The notes: generated from the sequence alone by a model not told the origin. A stretch of 17,918 bases of DNA from an uncultured Oscillospiraceae bacterium (GCA_900545655.1 UQZY01000036.1:1-17918), one strand, 5' to 3'. Numbered from the stretch's first letter, positions 8,621 to 16,089 are shown. Program-made: numbers and translations.

Positions 8621-9352
8621 TTAAATAAGCTTTTCGTTGTATTTTTTTACCGCTTTGTTGACTATTGCGGTATAAAGCAAGGAAATAAGGATAACTAAAG
8701 CGAGAATGGCAAGCAACCACCAGAATACGCCCATGAAGTACGGGGGATTTCCCGTAAAGCCGAAAAATCCGACAGGCGATGCATAATTAAGAAAGAAATA
8801 CGGGTAGTTTTTGCCGCCGCCGAAGTTCCAGTTTAAGACGTATCCGACTCTGGAAAAGCCGAGATAATAAAGTGGCGGAATAACAGACCAGAGAATGTCT
8901 CTTTTTGAAAATGTATATGTTGTCGGTCTTGTAAAGGCAAGAAAATCAAATATGGAAAGAACCGGAACGACAACATGAAGGATGGTCTGAGACGGTGTAA
9001 GCATCATTTTTGCGCTGCCCGGATTTTCAGAGAGAAAAGCGGGGAGAAGCAGGAAACAGAAAATCATCCCGGCAAGAGTTACGGAAACCGTAAGAACGAG
9101 ATGAAAGATTTCATCCGTGTGAGCAAGCTCATATCTTCCGGCTTTAAAGGCTTTTGTCTGTTTAATTGCAAGGATAAACGAGGATAAACCCATGAGAGCA
9201 ACGCTCTGTGCCGTAAAGAATTTAAAGAAGATTTTACTTTCCGAAATAAATCCGCCGGCAGGCAACACGTATAGAAGAATTCCTGCTGTCGCAAATAAAA
9301 AAATCAAAAATTTAATAATTATTGAAAACAGACTTTTTTTTCTTCTGTCCAC
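8621..9352 (-). CDS. Pr6Pr (FAR-17a/AIG1-like) six-helix membrane protein
   Basis: A 243-aa protein with six predicted membrane segments, matching the bacterial Pr6Pr group related to the AIG1/ADTRP family. Animal AIG1 and ADTRP are threonine hydrolases acting on branched fatty-acid esters, with a Thr in helix 2 and a distant His. Here KFFTAQS puts a Thr at residue 47, and LHVVVPVLSIFDFLAF puts a His at residue 126, matching the family pattern. Hydrolase activity in bacteria is inference. It starts with GTG at 9352, preceded by an AAAGGA-type ribosome site about 10 nt upstream; no better ATG lies nearby. First gene of a two-gene operon with the GtrA-like gene. Confidence 0.68.
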   Translation of the reverse strand: MDRRKKSLFSIIIKFLIFLFATAGILLYVLPAGGFISESKIFFKFFTAQSVALMGLSSFILAIKQTKAFKAGRYELAHTDEIFHLVLTVSVTLAGMIFCFLLLPAFLSENPGSAKMMLTPSQTILHVVVPVLSIFDFLAFTRPTTYTFSKRDILWSVIPPLYYLGFSRVGYVLNWNFGGGKNYPYFFLNYASPVGFFGFTGNPPYFMGVFWWLLAILALVILISLLYTAIVNKAVKKYNEKLI

Positions 9353-9385
9353 CGTAAATCAGTCCTTTTTTAAAAATACAACAAG

Positions 9386-9414
9386 ATTTTATCATACTTT
9401 ATCTGTCTGTACAA
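9386..9414 (-). promoter_or_regulatory. Candidate promoter for the Pr6Pr/GtrA-like operon
   Basis: Read on the minus strand: -10 TAAAAT with an extended TG two positions ahead (complement of 9386-9391), and a poor -35 TTGTAC (complement of 9409-9414), 17 nt apart. The extended -10 makes up for the weak -35. It stands back to back with the phosphoribosyltransferase promoter. Confidence 0.42.
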
Positions 9415-9423
9415 CAATTTAAG

Positions 9424-9452
9424 TTGCAAGAATCTCCGTGAAGTGATAAAAT
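9424..9452 (+). promoter_or_regulatory. Sigma-A-type promoter for the phosphoribosyltransferase gene
   Basis: -35 TTGCAA (9424-9429), 17-nt spacer, -10 TAAAAT (9447-9452) with an extended TG. The predicted start, near 9459, leaves a leader of about 52 nt. The leader has a short AGCGC/GCGCT inverted repeat (9464-9483). This promoter also supports the downstream ATG at 9511 as the true start. Confidence 0.6.
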
Positions 9453-9510
9453 TTTATTGTTTGAGCGCGTGCTTTTAAGCGCTACTATTTTTGTAAAGGT
9501 GACACAGGTT

Positions 9511-10047
9511 ATGGATAGTTATGAAATTACCATTGAAGGCGTTACAAGACAGCTTCCGCTTTGTGAAGTAAACGAGCATCTTGACATCGCTGCGTTTGTT
9601 ATTTTCGGAGATGTTGAAATGACAATCGCATGTGCCGAGGGAATTCTTAAAAAGGCTCCCGAGTTTGATTACGTTATTACCGCTGAAGCGAAGGGGATTC
9701 CTCTCGCTTATGAGGTGGCAAGACAGTCGGGTAAACCCTATTTTGTTGCAAGAAAGGGAACAAAGCTCTACATGAGAGAGTCATTCGGAGTAGATGTTAC
9801 ATCTATTACGACGGACCATGAACAGCATCTTTATCTTGACAAAAAAGAAGCGGATATGATGAAAGGAAAGAGAATTCTTATCGTCGACGACGTTATCTCA
9901 ACAGGTGAGTCGCTCAAGGCCATTGAGTATCTCTGCGAAAAGGCAGGCGCAAAGGTAGTCGGTAAGTGTGCCGCACTTGCTGAGGGTGACGCAAAAGACC
10001 GTACCGACATCATTTATCTTGAGCCGCTTCCGCTGTTCTTTAAATAA
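9511..10047 (+). CDS. Purine phosphoribosyltransferase-like protein (Apt/archaeal-Hpt type)
   Basis: A 178-aa type I phosphoribosyltransferase, a family that couples a free base to PRPP for salvage. The PRPP-binding signature is clear at residues 121-134: RILIVDDVISTGES, with the Asp pair at 126-127. Upstream, DYVITAEAKGIPLAYEVA matches the second conserved strand of Apt and of archaeal hypoxanthine/guanine enzymes. Adenine is the usual database label for such proteins, but the base-binding part does not settle the choice between adenine, hypoxanthine and guanine. The open frame extends upstream to 9457, but that lies at or before the predicted transcript start; AAAGGTGA at 9495-9502, 8 nt before the ATG at 9511, decides the start. 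Single-gene unit between its own promoter and a strong terminator. Confidence 0.82.
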   Translation: MDSYEITIEGVTRQLPLCEVNEHLDIAAFVIFGDVEMTIACAEGILKKAPEFDYVITAEAKGIPLAYEVARQSGKPYFVARKGTKLYMRESFGVDVTSITTDHEQHLYLDKKEADMMKGKRILIVDDVISTGESLKAIEYLCEKAGAKVVGKCAALAEGDAKDRTDIIYLEPLPLFFK

Positions 10048-10065
10048 TAGGTTTTAACGCATAAC

Positions 10066-10103
10066 AAAAGGTCGTAAAGGTTTTTTCCTTTACGACCTTT
10101 TTT
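10066..10103. terminator. Strong two-way intrinsic terminator
   Basis: A perfect 15-bp stem, AAAAGGTCGTAAAGG (10066-10080) with CCTTTACGACCTTTT (10087-10101), loop of six T, followed by more T. It lies between the phosphoribosyltransferase gene and the convergent yfhO and can serve both. Confidence 0.92.
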
Positions 10104-10132
10104 AATGGTTTGCGGAATACTTATAAAAAGTT

Positions 10133-12856
10133 TTACGTTGTGTGTTTATTTTCGACTGCGGAGTCTGTTCTTTCGTTCTCCGCCGGCGCAGCTTCTTTGG
10201 GAGCCTCATCCTTTGACTTCTTTCCGAGGGGAAGCTTGATTTTTTTGTCATCGGGAATAAACAGAAGAATTATCACAAGCGCTGCCGAAATGACGGATAT
10301 GATTGCGCCCTGCTTAAGACCTTTCGGTTGATAATCAAATATTATTTTATGTTCACCTGCGGTGAGCTTTATTCCGAAGAGGGCGTCACCGATTTGAATT
10401 ACATCGTCATAGGTAAGAGCTTTTCCGTCAACCATGATTTCCCAGCTGTCATCAAAGTTCACCGAGGTATAAAGTATGCAGTCTTCGGCGGCGTCAACTG
10501 TTCCCTTAAATTTTGTATCCGAAAACTCCGTCATGCTTATGGAGCCGGATTTCATTATTTTGTAGGCTTCTTCAAATTTTTCTGTGTTGAGTCCGACAAC
10601 AAATGCATCTACGTAGCCTGACGCTGTTTCTGCAACAGGTATGTCGATGAATATCGGCTTGTTTGCTTTACACTCTCCGATATCAAGGATGTATTCCTCG
10701 TCAACATCCTGATCAATCTGAAGATTTCCGTCAAGATCTCTTACCGTTATTGTGTCAACGTCATCGGATTTTACATATACATACACGTTTTGGTCTTTTT
10801 CAGGAGTAATTGTGAGTGTAAAGGAAGATGATTCGCCGACTGAGGTTTTTGAAAACATATAGTTACCCGTCATTATTTCGTCGTCCCCGAACTCATTGAG
10901 GTTTGAATAGTTTATCTCGGTCGGCACAAGAGTATCGAACACACCGGATACGCCCGTGGCTTTTTCAATGAAGTCCGCTTGAGTTTCAAACGGGTTATTA
11001 AATGAGGAATTCCAGTTTTCAATGTTGTTTGAAACACAGAAAGCAATAGGAAGCGAGTATTTATTCTCGTATGCCGTAAACTTTTTGTTTGAAGCTACCT
11101 GCGTGTATATCTTATCGTTAAGCTTTATCTTTTCGGAATTGTTTACAAGGTATTTTATACCGAACATTGCATTGTACACGGGTGTCTGAGGATTGTAGGT
11201 GTAACTGTTGATATAGTTTCCGAACATACCGAGATTGTACTGGAGGTTTGCGGTTTTCTCATATGCCATGGACGAAAACGCGGAAACACCGTTATAGCCG
11301 TACCAGCTCGGATCCATTCTTGTACGAAGGTCTGTAAGCTCCATACGGTAGAAATCGTTGCCCTCACGTTCGTCAAGCTTATTCTTTATCTTTCTGAAAT
11401 CCGTATAGTCTGACGCGTAGTTTGTCTTGGGCTGGTCGATATCATAGTGATCTGTGTTTGCAATGGCAATTTCGGCAAACATACAGCAGAAAAGAAGGCA
11501 CGCTACCGAGCTTGCAAGAAATTTTTTGTTGTTCAGAAGAGAGAGAACAATTGTATAAAGAACAGCAAAAACAAGGCTTACTATTATGGTGGCGGTGTTT
11601 ACGTTCTTTGAACCCAGCTCTTCAAGTAAAACGATGAATACACAGGTTCCGAGGCCGATGTTAAGAAGATCCTTTCCCTTAAGCTCGCGTATCCTTATGA
11701 GTGCTTTAAAGGCAACGGTCAGAAGTACAAACGAGTACATAAATGAAAATCTGTAGGGAAGGTCATTCGGGAAGTGGAATCCGTGCCAGATATAGTTGAG
11801 TACATTTATGTCAAACGACAGGAAAAGAAAGACGAGAAGCAGTGCTCTTGAAATCTTTTCCTTTATGGGGATTGATTTTATATAAAGATAAAGTATTGCG
11901 AGCATGACTGTTGCAATTCCGCAATAGATGTTGGGAAGAACGTCCTCTCCGCTGCTCCTGATGGTGGGCTCGAGAGATGCCATATGATTTGCAAGAAAAT
12001 CAAAGATGTTGAAGTATGTGGAGGCGTCTGACGGGAAGGTTCCCGAGGTTGCGGAGCAAGCCTTGAGTGCGTGGAGGGTCGGATAGAGGCATACGGCGGA
12101 AATACCTGCCGCAAGTATAGAGAAACAGATAAAGTTTCCGCCTGCTCTTATCAGACGTTTTTCAAAGCCGTATTTTCCGAAATAATACGTAAGGGCATAG
12201 AGTACGGCAAAGATACATGCCATAAAGCCCATATAATAAGAGGAAATAATAAGAAGTGCCAGAGTAATTACGTACAATTTAGGACTTTTGTCATTTATGA
12301 TTCTCTCTATACCCAGAACAATGAGTGGAAGAAGAAGCATACCGTCAAGCCACATGATGTTCCAGTAGTATGCTATAAAATAACCCGAAAATGCATAAAG
12401 AAGACCGAAGCCGGCTGTTATGGGGTTGTGTTTTTTAAACTCGTCCGAGGCCTTAAGATAGTAGGTGAATGAAGCCGCAGACAATGCACACTTAAGCATA
12501 ATTATAAGAGCGATTGCGTTTGTGATGTTGATGTGCTTAAAGAAAAGAACAAGAAGTGAAAGGGGACTTGAAAGATAGTTGAAAAAGTTTCCGAGGAAGC
12601 TTCCGCCGCCGCCCGACTGCCACGAATATAGGAGACTTCCGCCCGATACCAGTCTGTCACGGAACTCGGCAAAAAGAGGCCCGTACTGGTGATAGAGATC
12701 CATACGAAGAATGGTTATGTCTCCGAAGGGAGCCATATCATAGCAAAAGGCAATCAGTATCCAGATTGCAATTGCAGTGACAAAGGAGAGAAGAACGAAC
12801 CTGTTCTTCTCATATTTTTTGTAAAAGCCGGTATTCTTGATTTTTGAAAAAGTCAT
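10133..12856 (-). CDS. YfhO-family polytopic membrane protein (GT-C-like)
   Basis: A 907-aa membrane protein of the YfhO family, whose members resemble GT-C glycosyltransferases; in several Bacillota they are tied to glycosylation of teichoic acids using lipid-linked sugars. Segment 1 (about residues 21-38) is followed by the conserved outside loop GDITILRMDLYHQYGP with Asp53 and Gln57, then about a dozen further segments to mid-protein. The second half is a beta-rich outer domain ending in a last helix near DYQPKGLKQGAIIS, and a charged tail rich in Lys, Glu and Ala. The open frame reaches a GTG at 12868, but the AAAGG ribosome site overlaps that codon; the ATG at 12856, 11 nt after AAAGG, is the better start. 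It has its own promoter and a long repeat-bearing leader. No partner GT is adjacent. Confidence 0.85.
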   Translation of the reverse strand: MTFSKIKNTGFYKKYEKNRFVLLSFVTAIAIWILIAFCYDMAPFGDITILRMDLYHQYGPLFAEFRDRLVSGGSLLYSWQSGGGGSFLGNFFNYLSSPLSLLVLFFKHINITNAIALIIMLKCALSAASFTYYLKASDEFKKHNPITAGFGLLYAFSGYFIAYYWNIMWLDGMLLLPLIVLGIERIINDKSPKLYVITLALLIISSYYMGFMACIFAVLYALTYYFGKYGFEKRLIRAGGNFICFSILAAGISAVCLYPTLHALKACSATSGTFPSDASTYFNIFDFLANHMASLEPTIRSSGEDVLPNIYCGIATVMLAILYLYIKSIPIKEKISRALLLVFLFLSFDINVLNYIWHGFHFPNDLPYRFSFMYSFVLLTVAFKALIRIRELKGKDLLNIGLGTCVFIVLLEELGSKNVNTATIIVSLVFAVLYTIVLSLLNNKKFLASSVACLLFCCMFAEIAIANTDHYDIDQPKTNYASDYTDFRKIKNKLDEREGNDFYRMELTDLRTRMDPSWYGYNGVSAFSSMAYEKTANLQYNLGMFGNYINSYTYNPQTPVYNAMFGIKYLVNNSEKIKLNDKIYTQVASNKKFTAYENKYSLPIAFCVSNNIENWNSSFNNPFETQADFIEKATGVSGVFDTLVPTEINYSNLNEFGDDEIMTGNYMFSKTSVGESSSFTLTITPEKDQNVYVYVKSDDVDTITVRDLDGNLQIDQDVDEEYILDIGECKANKPIFIDIPVAETASGYVDAFVVGLNTEKFEEAYKIMKSGSISMTEFSDTKFKGTVDAAEDCILYTSVNFDDSWEIMVDGKALTYDDVIQIGDALFGIKLTAGEHKIIFDYQPKGLKQGAIISVISAALVIILLFIPDDKKIKLPLGKKSKDEAPKEAAPAENERTDSAVENKHTT

Positions 12857-12904
12857 ATCTGTTTTCACCTTTACTAAGTCTTGTTGTTTTTTTCTTCAAT
12901 AATT

Positions 12905-13019
12905 TTCAGCGTTTTTTTATTTTATATTCAGCTGGTTTTTAACTTTACTTTCAGTTATTTTTCGGTTTTATCTTCAGCTATTGTTCAGTTTTATCTTCAG
13001 CTATTGTTTTTAATTACAA
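12905..13019 (-). repeat. Degenerate 23-nt tandem repeats in the yfhO leader
   Basis: On the + strand TTCAG recurs at 12905, 12927, 12950, 12973 and 12996 (steps 22, 23, 23, 23), with an extra half-step copy at 12984. The two best units (from 12965 and 12988) share 21 identical bases, GTTTTATCTTCAGCTATTGTT without break. Read in the sense of yfhO the core is CTGAA, so the leader RNA would carry a run of CUGAA boxes. With the two divergent promoters, these repeats account for most of the gene-free stretch 12857-13202; the rest (13020-13099) is AT-rich with nothing convincing except a weak second promoter-like TTGACG on the minus strand. Confidence 0.65.
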
Positions 13020-13099
13020 TTCCCGTTATTTTTTAGTTGTATTTTTTATAAATGCTCTTATTCTGCGTCAAATATCTACTACTAAACTTAACGCATAAA

Positions 13100-13128
13100 A
13101 GTATATCAAAATCAAACATACGTTTCAA
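13100..13128 (-). promoter_or_regulatory. Sigma-A-type promoter for yfhO
   Basis: Minus strand: -35 TTGAAA (complement of 13123-13128), 17-nt spacer, -10 TATACT (complement of 13100-13105) with an extended TG. One mismatch in each hexamer. Start predicted near 13093, giving a leader of about 237 nt that includes the CTGAA repeats. Confidence 0.6.
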
Positions 13129-13148
13129 TCGCTCTTTAAAAATTTTAA

Positions 13149-13177
13149 TCATATTTTCGGACAAGAATTCATAGTAT
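13149..13177 (+). promoter_or_regulatory. Sigma-E (sporulation, mother cell) promoter of the spoIIIA operon
   Basis: TCATATT (13149-13155) fits the sigma-E -35 pattern KMATATT exactly, and CATAGTAT (13170-13177) fits 6 of 8 positions of the -10 pattern CATACAHT, with a 14-nt spacer, the usual distance. The start would fall near 13184, about 19 nt before spoIIIAC. The spoIIIA operon of Bacillus subtilis is sigma-E controlled, so the context agrees. Confidence 0.65.
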
Positions 13178-13202
13178 TTACAAGTAAAGCGGGTGAGAGT
13201 GA

Positions 13203-13397
13203 ATGAACACGGATCTTATCATACAGATTCTCGGAATAGGTCTTATTGCGGCAATTTCGGAGAGTCTTATCAAAGAAACGGGCAAGAATGAATACGGAAC
13301 CGTCATAAGGCTTGTAGGCTTTGTTGTGAGTATTGCAATCCTTATTCCCGAAATTGCGGACTTATTTGAGCTTATAAGGAAATCCTTCGGAATATGA
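13203..13397 (+). CDS. spoIIIAC: Stage III sporulation protein AC
   Basis: A 64-aa membrane protein with two segments (about residues 4-22 and 34-54) joined by the conserved turn SLIKETGKNEYG, typical of SpoIIIAC. In sporulating Bacillota it is part of the SpoIIIA complex in the mother-cell membrane, which joins SpoIIQ from the forespore to form the channel needed for forespore gene expression. GGGTGAG lies about 6 nt before the ATG. Its stop overlaps the spoIIIAD start (ATGA). It is the first gene of the operon here, directly behind the sigma-E promoter, although in most spore formers spoIIIAA and spoIIIAB come before it. Confidence 0.93.
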   Translation: MNTDLIIQILGIGLIAAISESLIKETGKNEYGTVIRLVGFVVSIAILIPEIADLFELIRKSFGI

Positions 13398-13768
13398 GTT
13401 TTGATTTTTGGATTGTTGCCGGACTTGTTGTTTTGGCTTTTACGGCAAAGGGAATTCTTGACGAGCTTCACAGCAATATCTCATTTGTGCCGATATTACT
13501 TTTATCCCTGTATATCATAAAAATATGCGTATCGGAGTTTTTGATTGTATTTAATTCTCTCTCCGGCTATGTATCCGACGATCTTTTGTCGGGTGGGCTG
13601 AATTATTTTCTCAAGGTATCCGGAATTTGTCTTGTTACACACCTGCTTTCCGAATATGCAATCTCCGAAAAAAATAAAATACTGTCGGCTGTGCTGTGTA
13701 TCCTCGGTCGTCTTTGGATGCTTTCCTGCATATTGCCGCTGGTACTGGAAGTACTTGAAATGCTATGA
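13394..13768 (+). CDS. spoIIIAD: Stage III sporulation protein AD
   Basis: A 124-aa membrane protein with about four segments; length and layout match SpoIIIAD (about 130 aa), a partner of SpoIIIAC in the mother-cell side of the sporulation channel. The conserved middle part, GLNYFLKVSGICLVTHLLSEYAI, reads like the family, where a long helix is followed by a polar turn. AAGGAAA lies ahead of the ATG. ATGA overlaps at both ends tie translation to spoIIIAC and spoIIIAE. Confidence 0.9.
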   Translation: MSFDFWIVAGLVVLAFTAKGILDELHSNISFVPILLLSLYIIKICVSEFLIVFNSLSGYVSDDLLSGGLNYFLKVSGICLVTHLLSEYAISEKNKILSAVLCILGRLWMLSCILPLVLEVLEML

Positions 13769-14769
13769 ATATGTATGAAAAATTGCTTGACGACATAACA
13801 CTGCTCGGTGAAAAATCCGGCTTCGGTGAGGTTATAAAAAGAATAATCGAAGGTGAGATGCCGACCCTGAGGGATGTACTTGATTATCTTACGGGAAATC
13901 TTCTTACTGAGTTCTCGGGGTATTCCGATATGTTCGTGTCCGTTGTCGCAATTCTTCTTATTGCGGCATTTATAGGTGAAATAAGTGAAAAAATGCGCGG
14001 AGTATCCGAACTTGTCGCGTCGCTTCTTATGGCTTTGACAATACTTAAAAGCAACTTTTTCGCAGGGGATTACTGGATGTCGGGAAACGGCGATATATCA
14101 GTTTTCGTAAAAGCCTTTGTTCCTATTTTCGCTGCGGTATGCGTCCTGTCTGGAAATCTGACCTTGTCAACAGTGTACGGCGCGGCGGCTTTGCTTTGTA
14201 TGGAAATCTTTTCTTTTATAAACAATGCGGTCCTTGTTCCTTGCATAAATATCGTTCTTTCATACGGAATCGTATCCGGAACTGCCGGCAGTGAGAAGTC
14301 GGGACGGCTTCTCACGGGTTTCAAAAAGCTGCTTATGTATGTTATGTCCGGCCTGGCGGCGCTCGTTCTCGGACTTATGTCCATGAACGGCTTTGCCGCG
14401 GGCGGTACCGATACCCTTATGTATAAGACCGGAAAGTTTCTTTCCGGGTCTGCCATACCGGGTATCGGCAGTACCGTAAGCAGCAGCTTTGAAACCGCCA
14501 AAGCTTGCTTTGACGCTGCCGGCAGTATCATCGGTGTTTCGGGAATGCTTGTCATTACGATGATTGCCGCGCCGTATATAATACGTGCCGTTGTTATTGT
14601 TTTCGCGATGTCGGTGCTCAGTATCCTTTCGGATATTCTGAATATGAAGAAAATAACCTTTTTATTTGAAAGCATAAAGACTGTATGTACCCTGATTATT
14701 TCGTCATATGCACTGGAACTTTTAGTGCTGGTTTCGGGAATTGCGCTTATGCTTGTTATCGGAGGATAA
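13765..14769 (+). CDS. spoIIIAE: Stage III sporulation protein AE, short N-terminus
   Basis: The largest membrane subunit of the SpoIIIA channel, with about seven or eight segments in 334 aa. The region around GLAALVLGLMSMNGFAAGGTDT and the following FLSGSAIPGIGSTVSSSFET is characteristic of SpoIIIAE. Bacillus subtilis SpoIIIAE is about 399 aa with a signal peptide and an outer domain; here the protein opens with a charged helix of only some 50 aa before the first segment and has no signal peptide. No good ribosome site precedes the ATG, which overlaps the spoIIIAD stop, so translation is probably coupled. An in-frame ATG two codons on is an alternative start. The stop codon overlaps the ribosome site of spoIIIAF. 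Confidence 0.9.
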   Translation: MNMYEKLLDDITLLGEKSGFGEVIKRIIEGEMPTLRDVLDYLTGNLLTEFSGYSDMFVSVVAILLIAAFIGEISEKMRGVSELVASLLMALTILKSNFFAGDYWMSGNGDISVFVKAFVPIFAAVCVLSGNLTLSTVYGAAALLCMEIFSFINNAVLVPCINIVLSYGIVSGTAGSEKSGRLLTGFKKLLMYVMSGLAALVLGLMSMNGFAAGGTDTLMYKTGKFLSGSAIPGIGSTVSSSFETAKACFDAAGSIIGVSGMLVITMIAAPYIIRAVVIVFAMSVLSILSDILNMKKITFLFESIKTVCTLIISSYALELLVLVSGIALMLVIGG

Positions 14770-14770
14770 A

Positions 14771-15055
14771 ATGTCGGGATTTTTTGAAACACTCTCTGTC
14801 ACAATTCTCTTTATGTTTATAGTGAATATTCTCGGACAACTGTTTTCAGACTCAAGAGTATACGGGACTTATGTGACCGTCGTTTCGATAATAGTCATAT
14901 ACGTATTGCTCTGTCCGCTCGGCAGGCCGGGAGATATATATAACGATTCGGATATTTCCTTAGAAAATCCTTACTATGACGAGGGGGAAGAATATGAATT
15001 TGCAAGCAGCGTCTATGAAAATTTTGAACTCACTCAGGATGAATCTTATGACTGA
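14771..15055 (+). CDS. spoIIIAF: Stage III sporulation protein AF, truncated form
   Basis: A 94-aa protein with two membrane segments (about residues 5-25 and 31-50) followed by an acidic tail. Position between spoIIIAE and spoIIIAG and the SVTILFMFIVNILGQL opening identify it as SpoIIIAF. The usual protein is about 200 aa, with a soluble domain after the second segment; that domain is missing. The open frame can be extended upstream to 14741, but GGAGG at 14761-14765 puts the start at 14771. The last 62 nt overlap spoIIIAG in another frame, so the tail is read from DNA that also encodes the SpoIIIAG N-terminus. Either a real shortened version or an old frameshift that removed the domain. Confidence 0.78.
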   Translation: MSGFFETLSVTILFMFIVNILGQLFSDSRVYGTYVTVVSIIVIYVLLCPLGRPGDIYNDSDISLENPYYDEGEEYEFASSVYENFELTQDESYD

Positions 15056-15539
15056 TACCGGAAGGAAGAAGCTTGCGATAGTGGCTATAGCGGCATTGGT
15101 TGCGGTTGTTTCGGTTTTCGGCAGGATTTCCTCCGCATCACACACACGGTATTCCGAAAAAAGAGAAGGGCTTGAAACAAAAACGGATACATCGTCCTAC
15201 GAAGAGGCTTTGGAAAGACGGCTTGAAGAGATAATTTCCTCGGTTGACGGTGTCGGAAAATGCAAGGTGATGATAACTCTTGAAAATGATGACAGAAAAA
15301 TTTTTGCAAAAGACTCATACACAGAGAAAAAAGAAAATAAATATGAATATGTAATAGTACGAAGCAGGGACGGCGGTGATGACGGACTTGTCGAAAACAC
15401 GGTCATGCCGGAGATAAGGGGTGTTGCCGTGGTTTGTGACGGCGGAGACTCGGCTGTGGTGCGCACAGAGGTGATTTCGTTGGTTTCCTCGGTCTTTTCA
15501 CTCAGTTCCGCAAGAATTTCAGTATCAAAAATGAAATAA
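14994..15539 (+). CDS. spoIIIAG: Stage III sporulation protein AG
   Basis: A 181-aa single-pass protein: membrane segment at about residues 27-43, then an outer ring-building domain. SVDGVGKCKVMITLEN and the end segment PEIRGVAVVCDGGDSAVVRT are typical of SpoIIIAG, which forms a large ring in the space between mother cell and forespore. It is shorter than the Bacillus protein (about 229 aa). An upstream ATG at 14976 is possible, but the AGGGGG site at 14982-14987 lies 6 nt before the ATG at 14994, so that start is preferred. Thus it overlaps spoIIIAF by 62 nt, unusual in this operon, where other overlaps are 4 nt. spoIIIAH follows after 13 nt. Confidence 0.9.
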   Translation: MNLQAASMKILNSLRMNLMTDTGRKKLAIVAIAALVAVVSVFGRISSASHTRYSEKREGLETKTDTSSYEEALERRLEEIISSVDGVGKCKVMITLENDDRKIFAKDSYTEKKENKYEYVIVRSRDGGDDGLVENTVMPEIRGVAVVCDGGDSAVVRTEVISLVSSVFSLSSARISVSKMK

Positions 15540-15552
15540 GTGAGGTAAGGTT

Positions 15553-16089
15553 ATGAGTATGATTATCAGAAAAAAACAGATTGTATCGGCGGTTGTTCTG
15601 GTTGCACTTTGCAGCGCAGTATTTATTAACTGGTATTATTCAAGGCCCGCGTCAAGCAGTGACACTTCAAATCTCGGTGAAGCCGCATATGTAAATGCAA
15701 CCGCAAAGCCGACTTCATCTCCCTCCGAAAAGAATACCATGTCGGAGTATTTTGCAAACTGTGAGCTTCGCCGCAAAAACGCCCATGACAAGGCACTTGA
15801 AACAATAAAATCTGTTATTTCAAACAAAGATTCCTCCGAGGAGGCTGTTTCAAATGCAACAAAGGAGCTTAAAACTCTCTCCGAAACAATAAAGAAAGAA
15901 GCTGATCTTGAAAATATCCTCAAGGCAAAGATAGATTCGCAATGTATCGTAATACTTAACGACGGCAAAGCCGAGGTTATAGTCGAGAACAGCAAACTAA
16001 ACGATGAAAATCTTCCCGTTATTAAAACCACGATACTTGAGCAGACAGACACGGCAGTTGAAAATATTTCCATCATAGGAGCAAAATAA
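15553..16089 (+). CDS. spoIIIAH: Stage III sporulation protein AH
   Basis: A 178-aa single-pass protein with a short basic N-terminus, a membrane segment at about residues 9-26 ending in INWYYSRP, a linker rich in Ser and Thr, and a ring-building domain from about residue 70 (EYFANCELRRKNAHDKALE onward). In Bacillus the outer domain of SpoIIIAH binds SpoIIQ across the space between the two membranes. GTGAGG lies 7 nt before the ATG. Last gene of the operon; no convincing terminator follows (only an AT-only palindrome at 16083-16096), so read-through into the next gene during sporulation is possible. Confidence 0.92.
   Translation: MSMIIRKKQIVSAVVLVALCSAVFINWYYSRPASSSDTSNLGEAAYVNATAKPTSSPSEKNTMSEYFANCELRRKNAHDKALETIKSVISNKDSSEEAVSNATKELKTLSETIKKEADLENILKAKIDSQCIVILNDGKAEVIVENSKLNDENLPVIKTTILEQTDTAVENISIIGAK

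Noticed and set aside
9457..9510. Longer N-terminus of the phosphoribosyltransferase (MFERVLLS...)
   Set aside because: It begins at or before the predicted transcript start and lacks a ribosome site, whereas the ATG at 9511 has a good one.
12905..13019. CRISPR array
   Set aside because: The 23-nt units are degenerate and directly joined, with no unique spacers, and no cas genes are nearby.
14070..14792. 240-codon minus-strand frame opposite spoIIIAE
   Set aside because: Shadow of a clear sporulation gene; product has no recognisable family.
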